From the NCBI RefSeq assembly GCF_003952665.1, contig NZ_CP017946.1, positions 4,669,001 to 4,733,000 of the forward strand: 64,000 bases of DNA, written 5' to 3'. Shown piece by piece: positions 25,521 through 37,453 of the stretch. The stretch comes from Bosea sp. Tri-49. Lineage in GTDB: Bacteria > Pseudomonadota > Alphaproteobacteria > Rhizobiales > Beijerinckiaceae. The notes beneath the pieces were generated by a model. It was not told the DNA's origin and did no database searches. It saw nothing but the letters and a program-made list of their open reading frames with translations. A program made the translations under genes and the position numbers. The stretch's first letter is position 1, and every line of letters begins with the position of its first letter.

Positions 25521-27023
25521 ATGAACACCGTCATCCAGGCCTTCGGCCTCGTCTTCGCCCCGGATGTGCTGATCGCGATCTTCGCTTCCGCCGTCTACGG
25601 GCTTCTGGTCGGCTCGCTGCCTGGCCTCTCGGCGACGATGGCGACGGCGCTGCTCGTGCCCGTCACCTTCTACCTCTCGCCGATCGCCGCAGTCGCCACC
25701 ATCATCACGGCTTCGGCGATGGCGATCTTCTCCGGCGACATTCCCGGCTGCCTGCTGCGCATCCCCGGCACGCCGGCTTCGGCCGCCTATACCGACGAAG
25801 CCTATGCGATGACGCGCAAGGGCGAGGCGGAGACCGCGCTCGGCATCTGCCTGTGGTTCTCGGCGCTCGGCGGCATCGCCGGCACGCTCTCGCTGATGCT
25901 GATCGCGCCGCTGCTGGCCGAGATGGCGCTGTCCTTCTCAACCTATGAGAACTTCTGGCTCGCCATGCTCGGGCTGATGTGCTCGACGCTGGTGGCGCGC
26001 TCCTCGCCGATCAAGGCGATTGCGGCGATGCTGCTCGGCCTCTTGATCACCTGCATCGGCATCGACAATCCCGGTGGCGTGCCGCGCTTCACCCTCGGCT
26101 CGACCGACCTCCTTGGCGGCATCGAGGTGATTCCGGCGCTGGTCGGGGTCTTCGCGCTGGCCGAGGTGATGCGCGCGCTGACCGAGCGCGATCCGCCGAA
26201 GCTGGAGAACCGCCGGCTCGGCTCGATCCTGAAGGGCCAATGGGAGCTGACCAAGAAATACCCTAAGCAGCAGGCGCGCGGGAACCTGATCGGCATCATC
26301 ATCGGCGTGCTGCCAGGCGCCGGCGCTGACATGGCGGCCTGGGTCAGCTACGCCATGGCCAAACGCTTCTCGAAGACGCCGGAGAAGTTTGGCACTGGCC
26401 ATCCCGAGGGGCTGATCGAGGCCGGCGCCTCCAACAACGCCTCGCTCGCCTCGGGCTGGGTGCCGGCGCTGCTCTTCGGCATCCCCGGCGACACGATCAC
26501 CGCGATCGCGATCGGCGTGCTCTACATGAAGGGGCTAAACCCCGGCCCGACGCTGTTCACATCGCAGGCGTCGAGCATGTACGCGCTCTACATCATCTTC
26601 ATCATCGGCAACATCATCATGATCCCGCTCGGCATCATCATGATCCGGCTGGCGAGCAAGGTGGTCGGCGCGCCGCGCTCGGCGGTGATGCCGGTGATCA
26701 TGATCTTCTGCGCGGTCGGCGCCTTCGCCACGGCAGGCAACAACCTGTTCGCGGTCTACTGCGTCGCCATTTTCGGCCTGATCGGCTTCGTGATGGAGAA
26801 GAACGGCTATCCGGTCGCGGCGATGGTGCTCGGCATCGTCATGGGCACAATGGTGGAGCAGAGCTTCGTGACCTCGCTGATCAAGTCGGACGGCTCGATC
26901 CTGCCCTTCTTCAGCCGGCCGGTCTCCTCGGTGCTGGCGGCAATGACCTTCGGCGCGCTGCTCTGGCCGGTCTTCGTCTGGGCAACGCGCAAGCTGATGG
27001 CGCAGCGGCCGGCGACCGCCTGA
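25521..27023 (+). CDS. tctA: tripartite tricarboxylate transporter large permease TctA
   Basis: A 500-residue integral membrane protein with about 12 helices. The TctA signature region is evident at YGLLVGSLPGLSATMATALLVPVTFYLSP and again in the inverted repeat half at NLIGIIIGVLPGAGADMAAWVSYAMAKRFSK. It is the translocating subunit that uses an ion gradient to import the carboxylate handed over by the binding protein. The start ATG is eight bases past the tctB stop, consistent with an operon. Full length and intact. Confidence 0.95.
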   Translation: MNTVIQAFGLVFAPDVLIAIFASAVYGLLVGSLPGLSATMATALLVPVTFYLSPIAAVATIITASAMAIFSGDIPGCLLRIPGTPASAAYTDEAYAMTRKGEAETALGICLWFSALGGIAGTLSLMLIAPLLAEMALSFSTYENFWLAMLGLMCSTLVARSSPIKAIAAMLLGLLITCIGIDNPGGVPRFTLGSTDLLGGIEVIPALVGVFALAEVMRALTERDPPKLENRRLGSILKGQWELTKKYPKQQARGNLIGIIIGVLPGAGADMAAWVSYAMAKRFSKTPEKFGTGHPEGLIEAGASNNASLASGWVPALLFGIPGDTITAIAIGVLYMKGLNPGPTLFTSQASSMYALYIIFIIGNIIMIPLGIIMIRLASKVVGAPRSAVMPVIMIFCAVGAFATAGNNLFAVYCVAIFGLIGFVMEKNGYPVAAMVLGIVMGTMVEQSFVTSLIKSDGSILPFFSRPVSSVLAAMTFGALLWPVFVWATRKLMAQRPATA

Positions 27024-27069
27024 AGGCTGCTGCCCGCTCTCGCGCCGAATCAGTGCTAGACACGGGCGC

Positions 27070-29256
27070 ATGGACGATGCGCTCGACGAAGGGCAGGGCG
27101 GCGGCACGGTCGAGGTGCTGATCCCGCTCGGCCTCGACCAGGCCTATAGCTATGCCGTGCCGCCGGGGCTGACGCTCGCGCCGGGCGATGTCGTGCAGGT
27201 GCCGCTCGGCCCGCGCGAGACGGTCGGCGTCGTCTGGGAGCGTGGTTCCGGCCGCGGCGGCAACCTGAAGAAGGTCGTCGGCAAGCTCGACATGCCGCCG
27301 CTCGATCCGGCGCTGCGCAAGCTGGTCGACTGGGTCGCCTGGTACACGCTCGCCGCCAAGGGCTCGGTGCTGGCGCTGGCCTTGCGCCGCCCGCCCGACG
27401 ATACGCCGGAGCGACCGAAGCTCGGCGTCAGGTTGGTAGGGGCGCCGCCGGCGCGGATGACGCCGGCCCGGGCGCGCGCCATGGCCGCCGCCGAGGGCGG
27501 GCTGCTGATCGGCAAGTCGGCGCTGGCCGAGGCGGCCTCGGTCAGCACCGCGGTGATCGATTCGCTCGTCGATGCCGGCACGTTTTCCGTAGAGCCCTTA
27601 CCGCAGGAGGCGATCGCGGCGCGGCCCGATCCCGACCATGCCAGACCGCAGCTCTCGGACGACCAGCGGGCGGTCGGCGATGCGCTGGCCGAGCTTGTGC
27701 GCAAGCAATCCTGGCAGGTCGCGCTGCTCGAAGGCGTCACCGGCTCGGGCAAGACCGAGGTCTATTTCGAGGCCGTCGCCGAGGCGATCCGGCTCGGGCG
27801 CCAGAGCGTTATTCTGATGCCGGAGATCGCGCTCACCGCGCAGTTCATCGACCGTTTCGAGGCGCGCTTCGGCGTGCGGCCGGGCCTGTGGCATTCCGCC
27901 GTGAGCGGGAGGAGGCGCGAGCGCCTGCAGGCGGCGATCGCCAAGGGTGAGGCGCTGGTGGTGGCGGGCGCGCGCTCGGCGCTGTTCCTGCCCTACCGGG
28001 ATCTCGGCCTGATCATCGTCGATGAGGAGCACGAGGCCGCCTACAAGCAGGAGGATGGCGTCGCCTATCATGCCCGGGACATGGCGGTGGTGCGTGGCAA
28101 GATCGAGAACGCGCCGGTCGTGCTGGCCTCGGCGACGCCTTCGCTCGAAACCCGCGTCAATGCCGAGCGCGGCCGCTACACCCATCTCAAGCTGCCGGAG
28201 CGCTATGGCGGGCGCGAATTGCCGACACTTGGCCTGGTCGACCTGCGCAAGGACAAGCCGGAGCGGGGACGCTGGCTCTCCACAGGCCTGATCAAGGCGG
28301 TCGAGGCCAATCTCGAGGCGAAGGAGCAGTCACTGCTCTTCCTCAATCGGCGCGGCTATGCCCCGCTGACGCTCTGCCGCGATTGCGGCCATCGCTTCCA
28401 GTGCAAGAACTGCTCGGCCTGGCTGGTTGACCACCGTTTCCGGAGGGCGCTGGTCTGCCATCATTGCGGTCATGTCGAGCGAAGGCCGCATGAATGCCCG
28501 GCCTGTCATCAGCCCGAAAGCCTCGTCGCTTGCGGACCGGGCGTCGAACGTCTCGCCGAAGAGGTTGCGACCCTGTTCCCGCAGGCGCGCTCGATCGTGC
28601 TGTCGAGCGATTTTCCGGGTGGCACCGAGCGCCTGAAGCAGGAGCTGATGGCGGTCGCTGAAGGTGAGTTCGACATCGTCATCGGCACGCAGCTCGTCGC
28701 CAAGGGCCACAATTTCCCGGGAATGACGCTGGTCGGAGTGATCGACGCCGATCTCGGTCTGACCTCGGGCGACCCGCGTGCGGCCGAGCGCACTTTCCAG
28801 GTACTGCGGCAGGTCACTGGCCGGGCCGGGCGCGGCGAGAAGCCGGGGCGGGCGCTGCTGCAGACGCACGATCCGGGCCATCCGGTGCTGAAAGCGCTGA
28901 TCTCCGGCGATCCCGAGCGCTTCTATGCCGCCGAGACGGCGTCGCGGGAGGCAGCGGGCCTGCCGCCCTTCGGCCGTCTCGCGGCGCTGATCGTCTCGGC
29001 CAATGCGCAAGCCGAGGCCGAGACACATGCGCGGGCGCTGGCCCGCTGCGCCGAGGCGCCAGCCGGCGTCGCCGTCCTCGGGCCAGCAGAGGCGCCGCTC
29101 GCGATCTTGCGCGGGCGTCACCGCATGCGGCTGATCGTCAGGACTTCACGCGAGATCAACCTGCAGGATTACCTGCGCGCCTGGCTGAAGCGCGCGCCGC
29201 GGCCGAAGGGCTCGGTCAGGGTCGCGGTCGATGTCGATCCGCAAAGCTTCCTTTAG
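27070..29256 (+). CDS. priA: replication restart helicase PriA
   Basis: A 728-residue primosomal helicase. Order: N-terminal 3'-DNA-binding domain (VEVLIPLGLDQAYSYAVP), helicase domain with Walker A GVTGSGKTE and Walker B VDEEHEAAYKQ, the zinc-binding insertion with paired cysteines (CRDCGHRFQCKNC, CHHCG, CPAC), and helicase motifs VIGTQLVAKGHNFPGMTLVGVIDADLGL followed by QVTGRAGRG. It reloads the replisome at stalled forks. Location immediately upstream of atpHAGDC is typical for alphaproteobacteria. Confidence 0.97.
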   Translation: MDDALDEGQGGGTVEVLIPLGLDQAYSYAVPPGLTLAPGDVVQVPLGPRETVGVVWERGSGRGGNLKKVVGKLDMPPLDPALRKLVDWVAWYTLAAKGSVLALALRRPPDDTPERPKLGVRLVGAPPARMTPARARAMAAAEGGLLIGKSALAEAASVSTAVIDSLVDAGTFSVEPLPQEAIAARPDPDHARPQLSDDQRAVGDALAELVRKQSWQVALLEGVTGSGKTEVYFEAVAEAIRLGRQSVILMPEIALTAQFIDRFEARFGVRPGLWHSAVSGRRRERLQAAIAKGEALVVAGARSALFLPYRDLGLIIVDEEHEAAYKQEDGVAYHARDMAVVRGKIENAPVVLASATPSLETRVNAERGRYTHLKLPERYGGRELPTLGLVDLRKDKPERGRWLSTGLIKAVEANLEAKEQSLLFLNRRGYAPLTLCRDCGHRFQCKNCSAWLVDHRFRRALVCHHCGHVERRPHECPACHQPESLVACGPGVERLAEEVATLFPQARSIVLSSDFPGGTERLKQELMAVAEGEFDIVIGTQLVAKGHNFPGMTLVGVIDADLGLTSGDPRAAERTFQVLRQVTGRAGRGEKPGRALLQTHDPGHPVLKALISGDPERFYAAETASREAAGLPPFGRLAALIVSANAQAEAETHARALARCAEAPAGVAVLGPAEAPLAILRGRHRMRLIVRTSREINLQDYLRAWLKRAPRPKGSVRVAVDVDPQSFL

Positions 29257-29513
29257 CCGAATTCGTGCTGTGCGGGTGTGCTGGCCGCCGCGCACTGCGC
29301 CGGCTGCTTCTTTCGACCGCATCCAAAGCATGAGAGGCGGGTACTTCGTCGGTTGCGCCCCCCGAAACCCCATGCTATCGCACCGCCGCAATCCAAGCGC
29401 CGAAAGCCCTGGAACAGGTTTGTCGTGCGCTTGATCACCGCAGCGTCGGGGATATGCACTCCACCTTCGTCAGAAGGTCGCCGGAGCAGTCCCCTGGAAG
29501 AGAGAGCGAGAGC

Positions 29514-30085
29514 GTGGCCGAGGGCGGATCGCAGGAACAATCCCCTGTCTCGGGCGTGGCCGAGCGCTATGCGACGGCTCTGTTCGAACTGGCCAGTGAG
29601 GCCAAGACGGTCGACGCCGTCGCCAAGGATCTCGACACCTTCAGCGCGATGATCGCCGAGAGCGACGATCTCAAGCGCCTGATCGGAAGCCCCGCCTTCT
29701 CCACCCAGGATCAGGTTTCCGCCGTCGCCGCGCTCACCGCCAAGGCCGGCATCTCCGGCAGTGCCGCCAACTTCATCGGCTTCGTCGCCAGCAAGCGCCG
29801 CCTGTTCGCGCTGCCGGGCATGATCCGCGCCTTCCGCGCCAAGGTCGCCGAAGCCAAGGGCGTGGTCAGCGCCGAGGTCACGCTCGCCGAGCAGCCCTCG
29901 GCCACCCAGCTCAAGGACATCGCCGCGACCCTCAAGGATGTCGCCGGCAAGGATGTCGACGTTTCCGTGAAGGTCGACCCGGCCATCATCGGCGGCCTCA
30001 TCGTCAAGATGGGTTCGCGGATGGTCGATGCGTCCCTGAAAACCAAGCTCAATTCTATTCGTCTTGCCATGAAAGAGGTCGGCTG

Positions 30086-30086
<1 letters not shown>
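29514..30086 (+). CDS. atpH: F1-ATPase delta subunit
   Basis: A 190-residue delta subunit when started at GTG before [26 protein letters not shown]; an in-frame ATG twenty codons upstream would add an unconserved leader, and a GGAAGAGAG purine run lies upstream of the GTG. The subunit forms the stator link between F1 and the b subunits. The C-terminal [28 protein letters not shown] motif is diagnostic. It is the first gene of atpHAGDC and its stop shares one base with the atpA start. The 257-base gap between priA and this start contains no other gene that I can support. Confidence 0.95.
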
Positions 30087-31615
<1,529 letters not shown>

Positions 31616-31620
31616 CGAAG

Positions 31621-31726
31621 GTCATGGCCGGGCTTGCCCGGCCGGTCACGTCGTCGCTGTCGCGACGGCGTGGTGAGCGAGAATGAGGTTCAAATCGTGA
31701 ATGGTCGGCTTATGGTCGGCCATGAC
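31621..31726. repeat. palindromic element in the atpA-atpG gap
   Basis: Outer arms GTCATGGCC (31621-31629) and GGCCATGAC (31718-31726) are perfect reverse complements. They enclose GGCCGGGCTTGCCCGGCC, itself a hairpin, and a second small hairpin around GTCGCTGTCGCGAC. This is a diverged relative of the elements at 6552 and 34167. It starts five bases after the atpA stop and ends 16 bases before atpG, so the atpG ribosome-binding region lies just past its right arm. Confidence 0.8.
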
Positions 31727-31742
31727 GGGGTGAGAGCGCCAA

Positions 31743-32612
31743 ATGCCGTCCTTGAAGGACCTTAGAAACCGCATCGCCTCGGTCAAGGCGACGCAGAAGA
31801 TCACCAAGGCCATGCAGATGGTCGCGGCGGCTAAGCTGCGCCGGGCGCAGACGGCCGCCGAGGCTGCGCGTCCCTATGCCGAGCGCATGGAGGCGGTGCT
31901 GGCCAATCTCGCCGGCGGGCTCGCCAATGGCAGCGCGCCGCGCTTGATCGCCGGCACGGGCTCCGACAAGGTCCAGCTGCTCGTGGTCTGCACGGCCGAG
32001 CGCGGCCTGTGCGGCGCCTTCAATTCCTCGATCGCCCGTCTCGCCCGCGACAAGGCGAACGCGCTCAAGGCCGAGGGCAAGACCGTCAAGATCATCTGCG
32101 TCGGCAAGAAGGGCTTCGATATCCTGCGCAGGCAGTTCGCCGCCGACATCATCGAAGTCGTCGACCTGCGTGCCTTCAAGCAGCTCGGCTTCGCCAATGC
32201 CGAGACGATCGCGCAGAACATCCTGACGCGCTTCGCCAATGGCGAGTTCGATGTCGCGACGCTGTTCTTCTCGAAGTTCAAGTCAGTGATCTCGCAGATT
32301 CCGACCGCGCAGCAGATCATTCCGGCCGAGATTCCGGCCGGCGCCAAGACGACCGACGCGGTCTACGACTACGAGCCGGAAGAGAGCGAGATTCTCGAGA
32401 CGCTGCTGCCGCGCAACCTCACGGTGCAGGTGCTGCGGGCGATCCTGGAGAACGCCGCCTCCGAGCAGGGCGCGCGCATGTCGGCGATGGACTCCGCCAC
32501 GCGCAACGCCGGCGAGATGATCAAGAAGCAGACGCAGCTCTACAACCGCTCGCGCCAGGCGATGATCACCAAGGAACTGATCGAGATCATCTCCGGCGCG
32601 GAAGCGCTCTAA
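31743..32612 (+). CDS. atpG: F1-ATPase gamma subunit
   Basis: A 289-residue gamma subunit, the rotating central stalk. N-terminal [36 protein letters not shown] is the conserved coiled coil that enters the alpha-beta hexamer. The C-terminal [21 protein letters not shown] helix is the other strongly conserved part. Intact and full length. It lies 127 bases after atpA because of the palindromic insertion. Confidence 0.97.
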   Translation: MPSLKDLRNRIASVKATQKITKAMQMVAAAKLRRAQTAAEAARPYAERMEAVLANLAGGLANGSAPRLIAGTGSDKVQLLVVCTAERGLCGAFNSSIARLARDKANALKAEGKTVKIICVGKKGFDILRRQFAADIIEVVDLRAFKQLGFANAETIAQNILTRFANGEFDVATLFFSKFKSVISQIPTAQQIIPAEIPAGAKTTDAVYDYEPEESEILETLLPRNLTVQVLRAILENAASEQGARMSAMDSATRNAGEMIKKQTQLYNRSRQAMITKELIEIISGAEAL

Positions 32613-32620
32613 CCGCCTAA

Positions 32621-34141
<1,521 letters not shown>

Positions 34142-34166
34142 GGCTGCCGACTCGCGTCATTAAGGT

Positions 34167-34249
34167 CGTCATTCTCGGGCTTGTCCCGAGAATCTCTCGA
34201 CCAGAGGGCGCTGGTTTCCGAGATGGTCGGGTCAAGCCCGACCATGACG
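34167..34249. repeat. palindromic element in the atpD-atpC gap
   Basis: Outer arms CGTCAT and ATGACG enclose two hairpins: ATTCTCGGG-CTTGT-CCCGAGAAT (34171-34193) and ATGGTCGGG-TCAAG-CCCGACCAT (34223-34245), both with perfect 9-bp arms. This is the best preserved copy in the window and shares arm and spacer sequence with the copy at 6552-6628. Confidence 0.9.
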
Positions 34250-34268
34250 AGCCGAGGAAAGAGATACG

Positions 34269-34682
34269 ATGGCCACCTTCACATTCGAACTCGTCTCGCC
34301 GGAGCGCATCCTGTTCTCGGGTGATGCCGTCAGCGTCATCGTGCCGTCGGTCGAAGGCGAGATGACCGTGCTCGCCGGTCATGCGCCGGTCGTCGCCGTG
34401 CTGAAGCCGGGCATCGTCCTGGTCCAGACCGGCGCCAGCAACGGCAAGGAATTCTTCGTCTCGGGCGGTCTCGCCGAGGTCAACGCGACGAGCGTGACGA
34501 TCCTGGCCGAGCAGGCCCGTTTCATCGAGGACGTCGACAACGCCGTGCTCGATCAGGAAATCCTGACCGCCGAGACCCGCCATGCAGGCTCGCATGACGA
34601 GGCCGAGAAGAAGCGCCTGCACGATCAGCTCGTGCAGCTGCGCGAGTTCAAGGGCGTGTTCGAGCAGCGCAAGGCCGCCTGA
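34269..34682 (+). CDS. atpC: F1-ATPase epsilon subunit
   Basis: A 137-residue epsilon subunit: an N-terminal beta-sandwich (FTFELVSPERILFSGDAVSVIVPSVEGEMTVLAGHAPVVA) and a C-terminal helical hairpin from about residue 90. It couples rotation to the c-ring and can inhibit ATP hydrolysis. It is the last gene of the F1 operon and is followed by a strong intrinsic terminator. GAAAGAG precedes the ATG. Confidence 0.95.
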   Translation: MATFTFELVSPERILFSGDAVSVIVPSVEGEMTVLAGHAPVVAVLKPGIVLVQTGASNGKEFFVSGGLAEVNATSVTILAEQARFIEDVDNAVLDQEILTAETRHAGSHDEAEKKRLHDQLVQLREFKGVFEQRKAA

Positions 34683-34708
34683 GCCGCCTGTCGCTTCGGA
34701 AGAATTGG

Positions 34709-34740
34709 AAAGGGCCGGAGCTTCCTCCCGGCCCTTTTTT
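34709..34740 (+). terminator. intrinsic terminator of the atp operon
   Basis: Stem AAAGGGCCGG / CCGGCCCTTT (10 bp) with a nine-base loop, running directly into TTTTTT. A textbook Rho-independent terminator 27 bases after the atpC stop. The A-rich left arm could also give partial function for the convergent minus-strand gene. Confidence 0.95.
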
Positions 34741-34763
34741 GCATCTGCACTCTGTCGGGTCGG

Positions 34764-35639
34764 TCAGGCAGCGATCGCCTCGGCCAGCGCGACGACCCGC
34801 TTGGCCATTTCGGCATGCAGGCGCTCGACCATGCGGCCGTCGAGCTGAATTGCACCCTTGTCGGCGTTCTCGGGCTCGGAGAAGGCGGAGATGATGGCGC
34901 GGGCGCGGGTCAGCTCGCTTTCTTCAGGCGCGAAGACGGTGTTCGCCAACGCGACTTGGTTGGGATGGATCAGGGTCTTGCCGTCGAAGCCGAGATCGCG
35001 CCCCTGCTCGCATTCGGCCTTGAAGCCGGCCTCGTCCTTGAGATCGTTGTAGACGCCGTCGATGACGTCGACGCCATGGGCGCGGGCGGCGAGGATCGCC
35101 GTGGTCAGCCAGGGCAGCATCGGTGCACGGCCGGGCACAAAGCGGGCCCGCGTCTCCTTGGCGAGATCGTTGGTGCCGAGGACGAAGCAGGCGAGGCGTG
35201 TTGAGGGATCGCGGGCAGCACTGGCGATCTTCTCGCAATCAAGGATGGCGAGAGGCGTTTCGATCATCGCCCAGATCTGCGTTTCCGGCTTGGCCCAAAG
35301 TCCGGTCAGGCGGTGGCCGATCTCGATGAGCGTCTCGGGCGAAGAAACCTTCGGGATCAGGATCGCGTCGGGCGCGGCTTCGGTGGCGGCGGCGAGGTCT
35401 GCGTCGAACCAAGGCGTGTCGATGCCGTTGGTACGGATGACGAGCTCGCGCCGGCCATAGCCGCCGGCCTTCACCGCGGCGCAGACCTGCTCGCGTGCCA
35501 GCTCCTTGGCATCCGGAGCGACCGCGTCCTCGAGGTCGAGGATCAGCGCGTCGGCGGCGATCTCGCGGGCCTTCTCCAGCGCGCGGGCATTGGAGCCCGG
35601 CATATAGAGGACGCTGCGGCGCGGACGGATGTCAGTCAT
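34764..35639 (-). CDS. CitE-family CoA-ester lyase (malyl-CoA lyase/thioesterase type)
   Basis: A 291-residue HpcH/HpaI-CitE family protein from MTDIRPRRSVLYMPGSNARALEKA. Conserved features are the YMPGSN phosphate/CoA loop, LDLEDAVAP (acidic metal ligand region), IWAMIETP and LGTNDLAKE, and the C-terminal GFDGKTLIHPNQV. Members split or hydrolyse malyl-CoA or beta-methylmalyl-CoA, or citramalyl-CoA. Given a probable mesaconyl-CoA hydratase three genes away, a role in the ethylmalonyl-CoA pathway is likely: lyase (Mcl1) or malyl-CoA thioesterase (Mcl2) cannot be separated by eye. It is divergent from the following gene, with a 65-base gap if that gene starts at 35705. Confidence 0.85.
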   Translation of the reverse strand: MTDIRPRRSVLYMPGSNARALEKAREIAADALILDLEDAVAPDAKELAREQVCAAVKAGGYGRRELVIRTNGIDTPWFDADLAAATEAAPDAILIPKVSSPETLIEIGHRLTGLWAKPETQIWAMIETPLAILDCEKIASAARDPSTRLACFVLGTNDLAKETRARFVPGRAPMLPWLTTAILAARAHGVDVIDGVYNDLKDEAGFKAECEQGRDLGFDGKTLIHPNQVALANTVFAPEESELTRARAIISAFSEPENADKGAIQLDGRMVERLHAEMAKRVVALAEAIAA

Positions 35640-35704
35640 AGTGTCTCTCCGGATTGAGGGTCGCCGGGTTCGCTGCAGTGCACAGTAGATCGCGCCGCAA
35701 TGCA

Positions 35705-37453
35705 ATGTCAGTTCTGCAAAAGATGGATGACAGACTGGTGAAGGGCTGGATTGCGGGTGTCGACGGCTGCAAGGCGGGTTGGATCGCGGCCTTCGCCGAC
35801 CAGGTGGGGCAGGAGCCGCCCTTCTTCCGCATCTTCCAGCGCTGGACCGATTTGCTTGCCGGCTCGCCTGTGCCGGCCCTGATTGCGGTGGACATGCCGA
35901 TCGGGCTGCCGGACCGGATCATCGACTCGGGGCGTGGGCCGGAGCAGGCGGTGCGGGCGCTGCTTGGCGAGCGGCAATCCTCGGTGTTCTCGATCCCCTC
36001 GCGCAGCGCGGTCCAGGCGGAGGACTATGGCGAGGTCTGCGGCCTGGCGCTGGCGACCTCGGAGCCGCCGCGCAAGGTTTCCAAACAGGGCTTCCATCTC
36101 TTCCCGCGCATCCGCGAGATCGATGCGCTGCTGCGGACCGAACCGGAATGGCGGGAGCGCATCTTCGAAACGCATCCGGAACTCGCCTTTCGGACCATGC
36201 GCGGCGCGCCTCTCGTGCATCCCAAGAAGATCAAGGGCGTCGTCAACCCGGCCGGGATGGCCGAGCGCCGCGCCTTGCTGCTGACGGCCGGGCTGCCGGA
36301 GGGAATCGTCCAAGCGAAACCGCCGCGCGGCGCTGCGGCCGACGATGCGCTCGATGCGCTTGCGGCGTTGGTCGTCGCCCGGCACATTGCCGCCGGGCGC
36401 GGCAAGCCCTTCCCCGATCCACCGGGACGCGATAGCCAAGGCCTACCTATCGCGATCTGGACCTATGTCGCGGATCGCTCCCTCGTCCAGGATCCCACCA
36501 TGACAGAGAAGCCCGTGCCGCGCCCGATGATCGAGGCCGCGGCTGATCGTATTGCCGGCCATGCCCGCACCACCCCGGTGATGCGGCTTGGCACCGGCGC
36601 CTTCGGCTCGCGCGCCGACGTCTCGCTCAAGCTCGAATGTTTGCAGCATGCCGGCTCGTTCAAGACACGCGGCGCCTTCAACAACCTGCTCTCGCTGGAT
36701 GTGCCCGCTGCCGGCGTCGCCGCGGCCTCCGGCGGCAATCATGGCGCTGCCGTCGCCTATGCGGCCGGCAAGCGCGGCGTGAAGGCGACGATCTTCGTGC
36801 CGGAGATCTCGCCGGCGGCGAAGATCGAGGCGATCCGCCGCTTCGGCGCCGAGGTCCGGATCGGCGGCGCGCAATATGATGACGCCCAGGCCGCCTGCGA
36901 CAAGTTCGTGGCCGAGACCGGCGCGCTGAAGATCCATCCCTTCTCGGCCAAGGAGACGGTTGCCGGCCAGGGCACGCTCGGCCGCGAATGGCAGAGCCAG
37001 GAGCCCGATCTCGACACCGTCCTCGTCGCGGTCGGTGGCGGCGGGCTGATCTCAGGCATTGCCGCCTGGTTCGCTGGTACGAGCATCAAGGTCGTTGGCG
37101 TCGAGCCGGAGGGTTCGCGGGCGCTGCAAGCCGCGCTCGAAGCGAAGGCGCCAGTGACGGTGACGGTCGCTTCTGTCGCGGCGGATTCGCTCGGTGCCCG
37201 CAATGTCGGGCAACTGGTCTATGATGTCTGTGAAGGTACGGTCGACCATGTCGCGCTGGTGCCGGATGCGGCGATCACCGAGGCGCAGCGCGTGCTCTGG
37301 CGCGATTTCCGGCTGGCGGTCGAACCCGGCGGTGCTGCTGCGCTGGGTGCGTTGATCAGCGGCTCCTACAAGCCGCAGCCCGGCGAGCGCCTCGGTGTCC
37401 TCGTCTGCGGTGCCAATATCGATCTGACGAAGCTGGTTGAGATCACGGCATGA
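35705..37453 (+). CDS. DUF429 domain fused to PLP-dependent serine/threonine dehydratase
   Basis: One uninterrupted ORF of 582 codons joins two usually separate proteins. Residues about 14-253 are a DUF429 domain (GWIAGVDGCKAGWIAA, VDMPIGLP, ETHPELAFR, AADDALDALAA), an RNase H-like fold of unknown function, ending at GLPIAIW where free-standing members stop. After a short linker, M266 begins a fold-type II PLP enzyme (PLP lysine K320 in SFKTRGAFN; glycine loop GGNHG; VGGGGL). An ATG at 36500 has AGGA seven bases before it, and TGA in the alternative frame overlaps it as ATGA, so a lost stop or indel may have produced the fusion. The start at 35705 or 35723 is uncertain. The stop overlaps the next gene as ATGA. 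Confidence 0.8.
   Translation: MSVLQKMDDRLVKGWIAGVDGCKAGWIAAFADQVGQEPPFFRIFQRWTDLLAGSPVPALIAVDMPIGLPDRIIDSGRGPEQAVRALLGERQSSVFSIPSRSAVQAEDYGEVCGLALATSEPPRKVSKQGFHLFPRIREIDALLRTEPEWRERIFETHPELAFRTMRGAPLVHPKKIKGVVNPAGMAERRALLLTAGLPEGIVQAKPPRGAAADDALDALAALVVARHIAAGRGKPFPDPPGRDSQGLPIAIWTYVADRSLVQDPTMTEKPVPRPMIEAAADRIAGHARTTPVMRLGTGAFGSRADVSLKLECLQHAGSFKTRGAFNNLLSLDVPAAGVAAASGGNHGAAVAYAAGKRGVKATIFVPEISPAAKIEAIRRFGAEVRIGGAQYDDAQAACDKFVAETGALKIHPFSAKETVAGQGTLGREWQSQEPDLDTVLVAVGGGGLISGIAAWFAGTSIKVVGVEPEGSRALQAALEAKAPVTVTVASVAADSLGARNVGQLVYDVCEGTVDHVALVPDAAITEAQRVLWRDFRLAVEPGGAAALGALISGSYKPQPGERLGVLVCGANIDLTKLVEITA

Noticed and set aside
29257..29513. Possible small gene between priA and atpH
   Set aside because: The open frames here are short, Pro/Arg-rich and without a start/ribosome-site combination that I trust; more likely leader and promoter sequence.
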